Shown: in pieces, positions 27,472 to 36,734 of the stretch
Position numbering within the stretch: position 1 is the stretch's first letter
How the letters are laid out: every line of letters begins with the position of its first letter
DNA from: Clostridium sardiniense
Lineage (GTDB): Bacteria > Bacillota > Clostridia > Clostridiales > Clostridiaceae
DNA: 64,000 nucleotides
Reading direction: 5' to 3'
Assembly (NCBI RefSeq): GCF_016907995.1
Contig: NZ_JAFBDA010000008.1
Location: 1-64,000 of the forward strand
Notes under the pieces: generated by a model
The model's input: the letters and a program-made list of their open reading frames with translations, nothing else
Database searches by the model: none
What the model was told of the DNA's origin: nothing
Made by a program: the position numbers and the translations under genes

Positions 27472-28258
27472 TAATGTATTAACACCAAAACCATGCAAAA
27501 TTATTAGCATAAATAAAGAAAGCAATTCAGAATATACATTTAGAGTAGAAACTGATATTGTTCCAGAACATGGACAATTCTTACAATTATCAATACCAAA
27601 GATAGGAGAAGCTCCAATATCAGTTAGCGGATTTGGAGATGGATATTTAGATTTTACAATACGTTCAGTAGGCAAGGTAACAGATGCTATCTTTAACTTA
27701 CAACCAGGAGATACCTTATTCCTAAGAGGAGCTTATGGTATAGGTTGGCCAGTAGAAAAGTTTAAGGATAAAAATATAGTTATCGTCGCTGGTGGTACAG
27801 GGGTAGCACCTGTTAGAAGTATGATAAATAAGTTCTATAATACTCCAAATTACGTTAAGAGCTTAAATTTAATATTTGGATTTAAAAATGAAAGTGGAAT
27901 ATTATTTAAGAATGAATTATATTTGTGGAAAGAAATATTTAATACAATCTATACTTTAGATTCAGGCGTTAAAGAAGGATGGGAGACTGGACTTGTTACA
28001 ACTCATTTAGAAAAGCTTCCACTTGATAGATTTGATGATAACTATGAAGTTATTATAGTTGGACCTCCAATAATGATGCACTTTACAGCATTAGAATTCT
28101 TAAAACTTGGGGTTCCTGAAGAAAAAATATGGGTATCATTTGAAAGGAAGATGTCATGTGCAGTTGGTAAATGTGGACATTGTAGAATAGATGAAACTTA
28201 TGTTTGTCTTGAAGGACCTGTATTTAACTATACTAAAGCAAAAACATTATTAGATTAG
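27464..28258 (+). CDS. asrB: Anaerobic sulfite reductase subunit B
   Basis: Flavin and NAD-binding subunit (264 residues) that delivers electrons to AsrC. It resembles dihydroorotate dehydrogenase electron-transfer subunits: an FAD domain with FTIRSVGKVT near residue 63, the nucleotide loop VAGGTGVAPVRSM near 106, and a C-terminal [2Fe-2S]-type set CAVGKCGHCRI then YVCLEGPVF. ATG 27464 is spaced 8 bases from GGAGG, inside the end of asrA. The gap to asrC is 13 bases, so all three are one transcript. Confidence 0.95.
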   Translation: MSNNVLTPKPCKIISINKESNSEYTFRVETDIVPEHGQFLQLSIPKIGEAPISVSGFGDGYLDFTIRSVGKVTDAIFNLQPGDTLFLRGAYGIGWPVEKFKDKNIVIVAGGTGVAPVRSMINKFYNTPNYVKSLNLIFGFKNESGILFKNELYLWKEIFNTIYTLDSGVKEGWETGLVTTHLEKLPLDRFDDNYEVIIVGPPIMMHFTALEFLKLGVPEEKIWVSFERKMSCAVGKCGHCRIDETYVCLEGPVFNYTKAKTLLD

Positions 28259-28271
28259 AGGAGTGTTATAT

Positions 28272-29321
28272 ATGAATCATGATATAGATATTAAAAAAGT
28301 AAGAATTAACTGTTATCGTCAATCTAAAGTTCCAGGAGAATTCATGCTTCAAATGCGTATTCCAGGAGGGACAGTAAACGCTAAATATTTAACTACTGTT
28401 CAAGAAATAGCAGAAACATGGGGAAATGGAACTTTCCATGTTGGTATGAGACAAACTTTTAATATACCAGGAATAAAATATGAAAATATAGAAGCTGTAA
28501 ATTCATTTATTGAAAATTATTTAAAAGAAGTTGAAGTAGATGAATGTAATTGTGATATGGAAATTGATAAAAATGGTTATCCAACTATAGGTGCTAGAAA
28601 TATTATGGCATGTATTGGTAATACACATTGTATAAAAGCAAATGTTAATACAAAAGAGTTAGCTACAAAGATAGAAAAGCTAGTATTCCCTTCACATTAT
28701 CATATAAAGGTATCAGTCTCAGGATGCCCAAATGACTGTGGTAAAGGACATTTTCAAGATTTTGGTGTTATAGGACAAGCTAGAATGGAATATCATCCAG
28801 AAAGATGTATTGGATGTGGAGCTTGTGTTAGAGCATGTGAACATCATGCAACTAGAGTATTAAGTATGAATAAGAATGGTACTGTAGATAAAGATCCTTG
28901 TTGTTGTGTTGGTTGTGGAGAATGTGTTCTTGCATGCCCAGCAAGTGCATGGACTAGAAAGCCAGAAAAGTTTTACAGAATAGTTATTGGAGGAAGAACA
29001 GGAAAGCAAACTCCAAGAATGGGTAAGACATTCATAAACTTCGCAACAGAGGAAGTTGTACTTGGAATATTTGGTAACTGGCAAAAATTCTCTGCATGGG
29101 CTTTAGATTATAAACCAGAATACTTACATGGTGGACATTTAATAGACAGAGCAGGATATCATAAATTTAAGGAGATAATTCTAGATGGAGTAGAGTTAAA
29201 TCCAGAAGCTTTAGTTGCTGATAATATATTCTGGGCAGAAACAGAATATAGATCGAACTTTAATGTTAAACCAATTGGTCAACATAAGACTATAGATACA
29301 AATAGAGAAATTAGAGAATAA
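28272..29321 (+). CDS. asrC: Anaerobic sulfite reductase subunit C (siroheme)
   Basis: Catalytic siroheme subunit, 349 residues, reducing sulfite by six electrons to sulfide. The nitrite/sulfite reductase cluster motif is split as CIGNTHC near 117 and CPNDCGKGH near 153, and a two-cluster ferredoxin insert follows with CIGCGACVRAC near 179 and CVGCGECVLAC near 210. The C-terminal half-domain carries GGRTGKQTPRMGK. ATG 28272 follows GAGGAG; the GTG at 28263 is in that site. A perfect-palindrome terminator follows. The upstream relic (26032-26220) looks like the tail of a related enzyme. Confidence 0.95.
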   Translation: MNHDIDIKKVRINCYRQSKVPGEFMLQMRIPGGTVNAKYLTTVQEIAETWGNGTFHVGMRQTFNIPGIKYENIEAVNSFIENYLKEVEVDECNCDMEIDKNGYPTIGARNIMACIGNTHCIKANVNTKELATKIEKLVFPSHYHIKVSVSGCPNDCGKGHFQDFGVIGQARMEYHPERCIGCGACVRACEHHATRVLSMNKNGTVDKDPCCCVGCGECVLACPASAWTRKPEKFYRIVIGGRTGKQTPRMGKTFINFATEEVVLGIFGNWQKFSAWALDYKPEYLHGGHLIDRAGYHKFKEIILDGVELNPEALVADNIFWAETEYRSNFNVKPIGQHKTIDTNREIRE

Positions 29322-29333
29322 TTTTATTATATT

Positions 29334-29367
29334 AGGCTATATTACTTAAGTAATATAGCCTTTTTTA
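29334..29367 (+). terminator. Rho-independent terminator of the asr operon
   Basis: A perfect 28-base palindrome (AGGCTATATTACTT mirrored by AAGTAATATAGCCT) followed by six T residues. Confidence 0.9.
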
Positions 29368-29442
29368 TGAATTAATATGCTAATATTACTTTAAATGGTA
29401 AAATTAAAACTAGAGGAAGAATTAAAAGAGGGGGAGATTTTT

Positions 29443-29565
29443 ATGAATACTATGATTTTTTCGTTAATACCATTAATAATAATGATAATAGTATGGGGAG
29501 TTGGGATATATGCACTTATTTTATTTATTAAGGCATTAAAAATATATATAAAGAAAAATCAATAA
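29443..29565 (+). CDS. Small single-span membrane protein, 40 residues
   Basis: Too short for usual gene calling but well supported. AGAGGGGGAG lies about 9 bases before the ATG, the protein has one strongly hydrophobic stretch from about residue 5 to 30 (FSLIPLIIMIIVWGVG, then LILFIKALK), and a basic tail IYIKKNQ. A terminator follows 26 bases later. The layout (one helix, Pro after a short N-terminus, positive tail) is typical of small regulatory membrane proteins or of type I toxin-like peptides; no function can be assigned. Confidence 0.6.
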   Translation: MNTMIFSLIPLIIMIIVWGVGIYALILFIKALKIYIKKNQ

Positions 29566-29591
29566 TTGGGCAATAAATTAAAGCATAATTT

Positions 29592-29627
29592 AGACTATAT
29601 TTTTTTTATAATATGGTCTTTTTTTAT
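29592..29627 (+). terminator. Rho-independent terminator
   Basis: AGACTATAT (29592-29600) pairs with ATATGGTCT (29611-29619), with one G-T pair, then seven T residues. It ends the small membrane-protein gene. Confidence 0.7.
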
Positions 29628-29639
29628 AGTTTAAAATAA

Positions 29640-29768
29640 AAATTTAATAGAATAAATATGGCTAAGTATTTAGTTGTAAAGATCATAAATGATTAAGAGA
29701 AGATTTCGGAATATTAGAAAATTATTTTGAAGGTAATAAAAGATATTACATCAAAAAGAATACATAGC
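29640..29768. other. Region with possible degraded coding sequence
   Basis: A frame ending at 29765 reads REDFGILENYFEGNKRYY then a stop, preceded in the same frame by a stop codon. It looks like the tail of a lost gene, but I cannot name the family. Confidence 0.25.
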
Positions 29769-29806
29769 AAATAAGATAAGATGGGTTTTACCTCTTATCT
29801 TATTTT
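29769..29806. terminator. Hairpin between convergent transcripts
   Basis: AAATAAGATAAGA (29769-29781) pairs with TCTTATCTTATTT (29793-29805). It can terminate the minus-strand gene that ends at 29821 and any plus-strand reading. Confidence 0.65.
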
Positions 29807-29820
29807 AGAATTAATATATA

Positions 29821-30462
29821 TTATTTTCTTTTAGTCTTTTTAGGATTATAAGTAAGTAAAAAAATATTAATATCAGTATTATCTATTGTGAATTTCCTAG
29901 AAAGTTTAAATCCATAGCTTTTGTATAAGTTAACCATTTCTTCAGTTTCAGTCTCAACAATAAGCGGAGTCTGCTTATCATAGGATTCCTTAACTAAATA
30001 ATCTAACATATCTTTTAAAAATATATCCTTATTATCTCTATTAGATGAAGCAATACTAGATATAAAAATATAGCTATTTTTAAAATTAATATAATCTTTT
30101 ACATTAAGTAAAGTATCCTTTGCTTTAATTAACCTACTTATTGTCTCAGCTACATCAATATTTAAAGTAGCTCTTAGTATGTTAGGTATAGAGGTAATTA
30201 AAGATTCATAATAAAGTCTATTTTCTTTATCAAAATTAACTAAAGAAAAAGTACCTTCCATATCAATTGATGTTACATATGTAACTCCAATATCTTTATA
30301 AAGTTTAAGTAGTCTATCAAAAATAAGAGGAAGAACTATATTTTTATCATATTCATTAGGAAATATATAATTAACAACAGGAGACGAGGAAAATTCCTTC
30401 GAAAGCATAGAGGAAAGTTCAGAAATCATACTATCATTTATTTTAATAAATTTATCTGTCAA
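29821..30462 (-). CDS. GNAT-like acetyltransferase, weakly matched
   Basis: A 213-residue protein whose shape fits the GNAT family: an N-terminal helix pair with SELSSMLSKEF, a central YVTSIDMEGTFSLVNF strand pair, a SYIFISSIASSNRDNKDIFLKDML segment where the acetyl-CoA strand and loop belong, and a C-terminal TPLIVETETEEMVNLYKSYGFKL that matches the usual motif B. The pyrophosphate-loop glycines are poor (SSNRDNKD). GTG 30471 lies in the GGAGTG site; TTG 30462 is better spaced. It could be a degenerate or binding-only member. Confidence 0.5.
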   Translation of the reverse strand: MTDKFIKINDSMISELSSMLSKEFSSSPVVNYIFPNEYDKNIVLPLIFDRLLKLYKDIGVTYVTSIDMEGTFSLVNFDKENRLYYESLITSIPNILRATLNIDVAETISRLIKAKDTLLNVKDYINFKNSYIFISSIASSNRDNKDIFLKDMLDYLVKESYDKQTPLIVETETEEMVNLYKSYGFKLSRKFTIDNTDINIFLLTYNPKKTKRK

Positions 30463-30564
30463 TAAAATCACTCCAATCTCAATATTAGTCTTTGTTATGA
30501 GATAAGATTTTAGTCACTTAAAATTAACTTAAATTATAGAGTAAAGCTTATCTAAAGAGAATGA

Positions 30565-30578
30565 TTACAAAACTGTAA
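30565..30578. promoter_or_regulatory. BceR-type box upstream of the BceAB-like operon
   Basis: TTACA (30565-30569), AAAC, TGTAA (30574-30578): an exact match to the TNACA-N4-TGTAA form described for BceR-like regulators, 87 bases before the ATPase start. An identical-type site precedes the ABC gene at 37551. Confidence 0.6.
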
Positions 30579-30664
30579 GATAAGTGAAAGATTAATCAAT
30601 ATGTAATAAAAAGTGAAGGTGCTAACATGAGATAGAAACAAGAATGAAAAAAGGAGGCGTTAAA

Positions 30665-31435
30665 ATGGGGAAACCTGTAGTTGACGTAAGAGATTTAAAA
30701 AAGGTATATGGAAAAACAAATAATAAATTTTATGCTTTAAATGGTATTTCGATTTCAGTGGAAAAAGGAGAGTTTGTTGGAATAATGGGACCATCTGGTT
30801 CAGGTAAGACAACTCTTTTGAATATTTTATCTACATTAGATAGTCCAACAAGTGGGGTAGTTAAAATTGATGGGACTGATATAACTCATATGAAATCAGA
30901 TGCATTATCAGACTTTAGATCACAAAATTTAGGCTTTATATTCCAAGATTTTAATCTTTTAGAGAATCTATCACTTTATGAAAATATAGCATTGCCACTA
31001 TATCTTCAAGGAATGTCATCAAAGAAAATTGGAAAGAGAGTAAATGAAGTTGCAAAAACTTTAGATATTTTAGAAATACTAAAAAAATATCCAACAGAGG
31101 TGTCAGGTGGACAAAAACAACGTACTGCTGCTGCAAGAGCACTCGTACATAATCCAGCAATTATATTAGGAGATGAGCCAACAGGAGCACTTGATTCTAA
31201 AAATGCAACAAGTATGCTTGAAGCAATGACAAACTTAAATAAAGAGCAAGGAGTATCTATATTAATGGTTACTCATGATGCTTATAGTGCAAGTTACTGT
31301 AATAGAATTTTATTTATTAGAGATGGAAAAATCTTTAATGAGTTGAAGAAGAAATTAACTCAAGATGAATTTTATAAAGAAATTTTAGATGTAGTAGCTA
31401 ATATGGATACTAATATAAAGCATGGGGAGGAGTAA
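30665..31435 (+). CDS. BceA-type ABC transporter ATPase (antimicrobial peptide resistance)
   Basis: ATPase of a MacB/BceA-type transporter, 256 residues. It has Walker A GPSGSGKTT near residue 41, Q-loop FIFQDFNLLE, signature VSGGQKQR, and Walker B ILGDEPTGALDS. AAAGGAGG is spaced before ATG 30665 (the ATG at 30644 lies upstream of that site). The stop is one base before the permease start. Such pairs free cell-wall lipid targets from peptide antibiotics such as bacitracin and lantibiotics. A BceR-type box lies in the promoter. No kinase or regulator is adjacent, but one lies 5 kb downstream. Confidence 0.87.
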   Translation: MGKPVVDVRDLKKVYGKTNNKFYALNGISISVEKGEFVGIMGPSGSGKTTLLNILSTLDSPTSGVVKIDGTDITHMKSDALSDFRSQNLGFIFQDFNLLENLSLYENIALPLYLQGMSSKKIGKRVNEVAKTLDILEILKKYPTEVSGGQKQRTAAARALVHNPAIILGDEPTGALDSKNATSMLEAMTNLNKEQGVSILMVTHDAYSASYCNRILFIRDGKIFNELKKKLTQDEFYKEILDVVANMDTNIKHGEE

Positions 31436-31436
31436 T

Positions 31437-33257
31437 ATGTTATTAAAACTCTCAATGTCAGGAGTAAAAAGTAAATTTAAAGATTACTTAGTTTTACTTT
31501 TTGGTCTTGTAATGGCAATCTCAATATTTTATATGTTTCAGACACTTGCATTAAATGAGGATTTTGTTAAATCTAATTCTATCATTAATTCAATAATGTC
31601 AGTATTCCAAATAGGCGCTGTATTACTTGCTATAATTACAGTATTTTATATAATTTATGCAAACTCATTCCTTCTTTTATTAAGACAAAAAGAATTTGGA
31701 ATGTATATGATGCTAGGTGCAAAAAAGAAAAAAATAACACTTATAATGTTTATAGAAACATTGGTAATTGGAGTGGTCTCATTAATTGTTGGTATTATAA
31801 TTGGAGCTATACTTTCCAAAATAATTAGCTATATATTAATGACACAATTAAATTTTGAAGGTGGAAAGTACTATCCATTTTATATGCCTTCTATATCAAT
31901 TACATGTATTTTCTTTATGATATTATTTTTGATCGCAGCAATATTTAATTCTATTAAGTTATTTAAGTCCTCTGTCCTTCAATTATTGCATGCAGAAGAT
32001 CAAGCAGATAACGTAAAAGTTAAGCCAATGAATTCAGTAGTTAAAGCTATTTTAGCTATTATACTTTTAGTTATTGGATATGCAGCCATAATTAATATTA
32101 AAGTAACTATGATAGCGGGCTTATTTATAGGAATGATAACTATAACAGCAGGAACATATTTATTATTTATGGCATTTGTTCCTATACTTATTGATATATT
32201 ACTTAAAAATAAACATATAAAAGAAAAAGGAGTAAATGTATTTACTCTTTCTCAATTAAGTTTCCGTGTAAAAGAACTTACTAAAGTTTTGGCAACTGTT
32301 GCAATGTTAATAGCATTATCTGCTGGAGCAATTTCAAGTGGTATGGCATTTAAAAACAACGCAAAATTTATAGCAGAGGAATCTGAGTATTATGATGTAG
32401 TTTTAAATAATCCAACATCACAAGAAAATAATATATTAAGCAAATTAGATACTAAAGAAAAATTAGAGTATAGATATAAAAAAGATAAGGAGTTTGTATA
32501 TTATATTTCAAGTGATTTGCTAAAGAATAAACCAATTATATTAGAAAGAGATATGATGGGCAATCTCACATATAGTGGTAAAGTTAAGTCAGAGTTAATT
32601 GTAAATAATAGTATTTATGATAAAAGTAAAAAAGATAATCAGTGGTTAAACTTTTTCTATAGTATAGAGAATAGATATACTGATTCAGATTTAAAAATAA
32701 AAGTAGTTGATGATAAGAAATTTAATTCAATAACAGGTAATGTAAATAAAGCTGTTGTTATAAAAACTAATGATTTTATTAAAGACTTAGATAATTTTAA
32801 GAAGATAGATGATATTGAAAGGTTAAGATATAAGACTAATGATATAAGTAGTAAATATGAATTTTATACTCAGTATTATGAAATGACAAGTGGTATGGTA
32901 TTTATGGGACTATTCCTAGGTATTGCGTTCCTTGGAATGATGGCAAGTTGTCTAATGTTTAAAATATTAACAGGGGCATCAAAAGATATTAAGCGTTATG
33001 AAATGCTTAGAAAAATAGGAGTTCGTAAAAAACTATTAATCAAATCAATATATAAGGAAATATTATTTATATACGCAATTCCAGCTATAGTTGGTATAGC
33101 ACATGTACTAATAGGTATGCAGATGTTTAAAATATTCTTAGTACATCCTTACTATCATATATGGATATCATTATCAGTATTTGGAGTAATATATTTACTA
33201 TATTATTTTATTACAGTTCAATTATATAAAGGTATTGTTCTGCCAAAGAAAAAATAA
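31437..33257 (+). CDS. BceB-type ABC permease with large extracellular domain
   Basis: A 606-residue FtsX-family permease with ten predicted helices in the BceB pattern. Residues 1-300 hold seven helices, and about 200 extracellular residues follow (roughly 305-495, ending with YEFYTQYYEMTSG). Three C-terminal helices complete it, with KIGVRKKLLIKSIYKE before the last pair. The extracellular domain of this family takes part in peptide-antibiotic detection with a BceS kinase. GGGGAGGAG precedes ATG 31437. A hairpin terminator follows, so the operon is just these two genes. Confidence 0.86.
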   Translation: MLLKLSMSGVKSKFKDYLVLLFGLVMAISIFYMFQTLALNEDFVKSNSIINSIMSVFQIGAVLLAIITVFYIIYANSFLLLLRQKEFGMYMMLGAKKKKITLIMFIETLVIGVVSLIVGIIIGAILSKIISYILMTQLNFEGGKYYPFYMPSISITCIFFMILFLIAAIFNSIKLFKSSVLQLLHAEDQADNVKVKPMNSVVKAILAIILLVIGYAAIINIKVTMIAGLFIGMITITAGTYLLFMAFVPILIDILLKNKHIKEKGVNVFTLSQLSFRVKELTKVLATVAMLIALSAGAISSGMAFKNNAKFIAEESEYYDVVLNNPTSQENNILSKLDTKEKLEYRYKKDKEFVYYISSDLLKNKPIILERDMMGNLTYSGKVKSELIVNNSIYDKSKKDNQWLNFFYSIENRYTDSDLKIKVVDDKKFNSITGNVNKAVVIKTNDFIKDLDNFKKIDDIERLRYKTNDISSKYEFYTQYYEMTSGMVFMGLFLGIAFLGMMASCLMFKILTGASKDIKRYEMLRKIGVRKKLLIKSIYKEILFIYAIPAIVGIAHVLIGMQMFKIFLVHPYYHIWISLSVFGVIYLLYYFITVQLYKGIVLPKKK

Positions 33258-33267
33258 AGTATTTAAG

Positions 33268-33302
33268 AGACGAAATTGTTAACAATTTCGTCTTAATTAT
33301 TT
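33268..33302 (+). terminator. Rho-independent terminator
   Basis: AGACGAAATTGTT is mirrored exactly by AACAATTTCGTCT (33268-33293), with a T-rich tail. It ends the BceAB-like operon. Confidence 0.82.
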
Positions 33303-33447
33303 TAAATAATATTAAATAATTATATATTAGTTTAAATAATATGAATTTTGTAAAAAAATATTATCTTTTTAATTGAAAAATATATATTTTAAGAGTAAAA
33401 TTGCTTCTTGTATAAGTTGTACTATACATGGAAAGGGTGTATGAATT

Positions 33448-35325
33448 ATGAATAAAAAGTTAGTTATATCAAAAACTATAATATTTATATTCGTTGTAGG
33501 TTTTGTTATTGCTTTTAAAAGTATATTTGGAGATGAGAATACACTAATAGGTGTAACAACAGCAACAGCAATGCTGATGTTATTACAAAAGGATTTGACT
33601 TTATCACCAATTAAAAATACTGCATTGCTGATTATATTAAATGTAGTTATAGGATTAGCTGCAACAGTTGCCAGCATGAACATGTGGATAGCTATTCCAG
33701 TTAATTTTATTATGATGTTTGTTTTAAGTTATTCTCTATGTTATAACTTGAAGAGTCCAGTATATCTACCATTTTCACTTCAATATTTATTTTTATTAGT
33801 AAATCCAGTTAGTGATGATAGACTTCCTATGAGATTTTTATCATTAGTTGTTGGTGCTATTATAATTATGATAGTTCAATTAATAGCTAATAGAGATAAT
33901 GTACTAAAAAAGGGAAACAAGTTATTAGTAAAAGCTTGTGATGATATGATAGAAAAAATAAAAAATAGTTCTTTAAATAAGAAAGATGAAAACTTAGATA
34001 AGAATGTAAGGACTAGCTTAAATGCTTTTAGAAATATTATATATAATAAAAGAGAGCAAAATTTTTATTTAACAGAAGAGAGTAGAATAAAATTAAATAT
34101 ATCAGTGGCTTTAGAGAAAATATCTATATTACTAGAAGAATTAAATTATTCTAATAATGAAAAGATTATATCAGATATAGAAACATCTTTAATAAAAATT
34201 AGAGGGTATTTAAACGATGAAAGCACTATAAGTGATGATATAATTAATTCAATAAAAAATTATAATGGACATGATATAGAAGATTTAACTGCCCTTAAGA
34301 TATTAAATAATATTTCATTTATATATGAAGGGTTAGGTGAGCTTAAGGATTTAGGTAAGGAACAATATAACCTAATAAATAAAATAGAAAGAATACCTAA
34401 TAACTTTAAGTTAACACATAATATAGAATCTAATTATAAAGCAAGGTCAGCAAAGTTTTCTTATGCAGTACGTATTGCAATAGGTATAACAGTAGCTGCA
34501 TTTATAATGGATTACTTCCATTTAAGAGAGGGAAGATGGATTGCATTTACTATGTTATCATTAGTAAATCCTATTTATGAAGTATCAAAGACAAAAACAA
34601 GAGATAGAATAATTGCTACAATAATTGGTGCTATTATAGTAGAAATACTTTTCTATATATTTAAAGGTGTTGTAGAGAGAACATTAATCCTTATGATAAG
34701 TGGTTATATAAGTGGATATATGAAAGAGTATAAATATAATATGATATGTGTAACTGTATCTGCAATAGGAGCAGCAGCTATTTTAGGAGACACAAACACT
34801 ATGGCTATAAATAGAATAATGTTTGTTATTCTAGGGGCTATACTTGCCATCTTAATAAATAAATTTATATTACCATATAGCATTGAAAAAGATGTTAAAA
34901 TATTAAAGGTTATGTATATTAATGTAATAAAAGAGATGATAGATAGTTTAAAGGAAGCCTATAAGAATAAAAGAGGAGATAAGATAAATAATTTGTTTAT
35001 AGTTACTTCTTTTATAGAAGAGAGATTAAAGGCTAATAATATAAATCCAGAAGATGACCTTATGGAACTTATGATAAAGGAAAGAAATCTTGTATGTAGC
35101 ATTTATGAATTATATATAAGAATTGCAAAATTTAATGGTGATAAGAAGGATCTTGAAGTTGAATTTGAGGAATTAAAAAAAGAAAAAGATAAGGATGAAA
35201 AAGGATTTGAAATTAAATTAGAAGATTATATTCATAGTTCTCATAGTTTGGATGAAAAGCTAATATTAAGTAATATAATAGAAGTATATAATGGTGTAGA
35301 TAAAATAAAAAGTTTAACAGTATAG
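33448..35325 (+). CDS. FUSC-family membrane protein
   Basis: A 625-residue membrane protein with a duplicated layout: about six helices in residues 8-145, a long cytoplasmic helical part (about 150-325), a second membrane half (about 345-480) with RIAIGITVAAFIMDYFHLREGRWIAFTMLSL, and a charged C-terminal region. The GRWIAFTM stretch is typical of the fusaric-acid-resistance/YccS/aromatic acid exporter fold. It may export a small organic acid or act in envelope stress; the substrate is unknown. AAAGGGTG precedes the ATG. It is a single gene ending in a hairpin. Confidence 0.75.
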   Translation: MNKKLVISKTIIFIFVVGFVIAFKSIFGDENTLIGVTTATAMLMLLQKDLTLSPIKNTALLIILNVVIGLAATVASMNMWIAIPVNFIMMFVLSYSLCYNLKSPVYLPFSLQYLFLLVNPVSDDRLPMRFLSLVVGAIIIMIVQLIANRDNVLKKGNKLLVKACDDMIEKIKNSSLNKKDENLDKNVRTSLNAFRNIIYNKREQNFYLTEESRIKLNISVALEKISILLEELNYSNNEKIISDIETSLIKIRGYLNDESTISDDIINSIKNYNGHDIEDLTALKILNNISFIYEGLGELKDLGKEQYNLINKIERIPNNFKLTHNIESNYKARSAKFSYAVRIAIGITVAAFIMDYFHLREGRWIAFTMLSLVNPIYEVSKTKTRDRIIATIIGAIIVEILFYIFKGVVERTLILMISGYISGYMKEYKYNMICVTVSAIGAAAILGDTNTMAINRIMFVILGAILAILINKFILPYSIEKDVKILKVMYINVIKEMIDSLKEAYKNKRGDKINNLFIVTSFIEERLKANNINPEDDLMELMIKERNLVCSIYELYIRIAKFNGDKKDLEVEFEELKKEKDKDEKGFEIKLEDYIHSSHSLDEKLILSNIIEVYNGVDKIKSLTV

Positions 35326-35331
35326 TAAAGA

Positions 35332-35372
35332 GAAGATGCAGGATTTATAATTTTGCATCTTTTATTATTTTA
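35332..35372 (+). terminator. Rho-independent terminator
   Basis: GAAGATGCA pairs with TGCATCTTTT across a short AT loop and is followed by T-rich sequence. It ends the FUSC gene. Confidence 0.7.
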
Positions 35373-35472
35373 TTACTTTAATATTTTTAATATTGGAATT
35401 TTTAAGAAATAAATAATATATAACATTTATATTATGATATAATATTTAAAAATATAAAGGGTAGGTATAATT

Positions 35473-36036
35473 ATGAGTAAATTAGATGAGATATTAGAAT
35501 ATAATAAAGCTTTTGTAGAGAATAAAGAATATGAAGAATATATAACATCAAAGAATCCGAAAAAGAAGCTAGTAATATTATCTTGTATGGATACAAGGCT
35601 TACAGAATTACTTCCAAAGGCTATGAATCTTAAAAATGGAGATGCAAAGATAATAAAGAATGCAGGTGCAACAGTAATGCAACCTTTTGGTAGTATTTCA
35701 AGAAGTATAATAGTAGCTATATATGAATTTTTGGCAGATGAAGTTATTGTAGCAGGTCATTATGGTTGTGGTATGTGTAACTTAGATACTGATAATTTAT
35801 TAGATAAAATAGAAAATAGAGGTATATCTAAAGAGGTTATAAAGACTATTTCTAATTCAGGAATTAATATAAAGAAATGGTTGCATGGATTTGATTCAAT
35901 AGAAGAATCAATTAAGAATAGTGTAAAAGTTATTAGAAATCATCCACTAATGCCAGAGGGAGTTGTAGTACATGGAATTGCAATTAGTCCTGAGACTGGA
36001 AAAATTGATGTAATAGTAAATGGATATGAAAAATAG
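35473..36036 (+). CDS. Beta-class carbonic anhydrase
   Basis: A 187-residue zinc enzyme interconverting carbon dioxide and bicarbonate. The zinc ligands and catalytic dyad are visible: CMDTR near residue 38 (C-x-D-x-R) and HYGCGMC near 96 (H-x2-C). The KNAGATV stretch near 68 is also conserved. It belongs to the short, type II-like group of beta carbonic anhydrases common in Firmicutes. It is monocistronic, with AAAGGGTAGG before the ATG and a perfect hairpin after the stop. Confidence 0.88.
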   Translation: MSKLDEILEYNKAFVENKEYEEYITSKNPKKKLVILSCMDTRLTELLPKAMNLKNGDAKIIKNAGATVMQPFGSISRSIIVAIYEFLADEVIVAGHYGCGMCNLDTDNLLDKIENRGISKEVIKTISNSGINIKKWLHGFDSIEESIKNSVKVIRNHPLMPEGVVVHGIAISPETGKIDVIVNGYEK

Positions 36037-36047
36037 TATAAGAAAAA

Positions 36048-36082
36048 TTAAACCTAGATAAAATATTTTATCTAGGTTTAAT
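36048..36082. terminator. Bidirectional terminator
   Basis: A perfect palindrome: AAACCTAGATAAAAT mirrored by ATTTTATCTAGGTTT (36050-36079). It separates convergent genes. Confidence 0.85.
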
Positions 36083-36087
36083 TTATA

Positions 36088-36501
36088 TCATTTAACTTTA
36101 ATTACTGCTGATTTAAGTTCAATTAGACCTTCATTACTTATAGGAGCTTTTGCAATGCCTTTAATTGCAACAAAAGATCCATTTTTTATCCCGCTTAAAT
36201 CTTGATTGCTTTGGAGGTTAACTTTTATGTTTTTAACCATTCCTTTTATTATGATTTTATTCTCTTCAGGAAGAACCATGTTAACTTCACCTGCAATTTC
36301 AAATACTTTCCCATTGTAGTCACTACCATTATCCTTACTTAATAATGAACTAAACTCTGTTGATGTCATATAAGTTATATCCTTTGATGTAGAAGAGTTT
36401 ACTAATCTATCAGGTTTTTGAATTTGCTCAAATACAAAAAATAATCCTATTATTGAAATTAAAAGTCCTATAACTATTGCAACAATCCATGATCTTCTCA
36501 T
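36088..36501 (-). CDS. Membrane-anchored OB-fold protein
   Basis: A 137-residue protein with an N-terminal anchor (MRRSWIVAIVIGLLISIIGLFF, split here by count at about residues 5-24) and an extracytoplasmic domain. Its strand pattern (KVFEIAGEVNMVL, NKIIIKGMV, GSFVAIKGIAKA, LIELKSAVIKVK) fits an OB fold of the tRNA_anti-like or CcmE-like kind. No heme-binding histidine is seen, so a cytochrome-biogenesis role is unlikely. ATG 36501 follows AGGAGG; a longer frame to 36552 has no ribosome site. It is a single gene and its function is unknown. Confidence 0.6.
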   Translation of the reverse strand: MRRSWIVAIVIGLLISIIGLFFVFEQIQKPDRLVNSSTSKDITYMTSTEFSSLLSKDNGSDYNGKVFEIAGEVNMVLPEENKIIIKGMVKNIKVNLQSNQDLSGIKNGSFVAIKGIAKAPISNEGLIELKSAVIKVK

Positions 36502-36734
36502 AATATTATAAATCCTCCTTAAAGAAGTATATAAATATAAATTTAACTTCAAGACTATTATTTGCAGATATATAAGTAATATATACTATAGGGAGTGAAG
36601 TTATATAATTGTAATATGAATAGGGTTATAATGTTATTATTATGTTATTCTAAATATAGAGATATAATATAATTTTCCTATTAAGTAAAAGTTTGATATT
36701 ATATTACTAATTATTGAGTAGATGAGGTGTTTTT

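Noticed and set aside
36088..36501. CcmE-like heme chaperone
   Set aside because: The OB-like domain lacks a heme-binding histidine motif and no cytochrome maturation genes are near.
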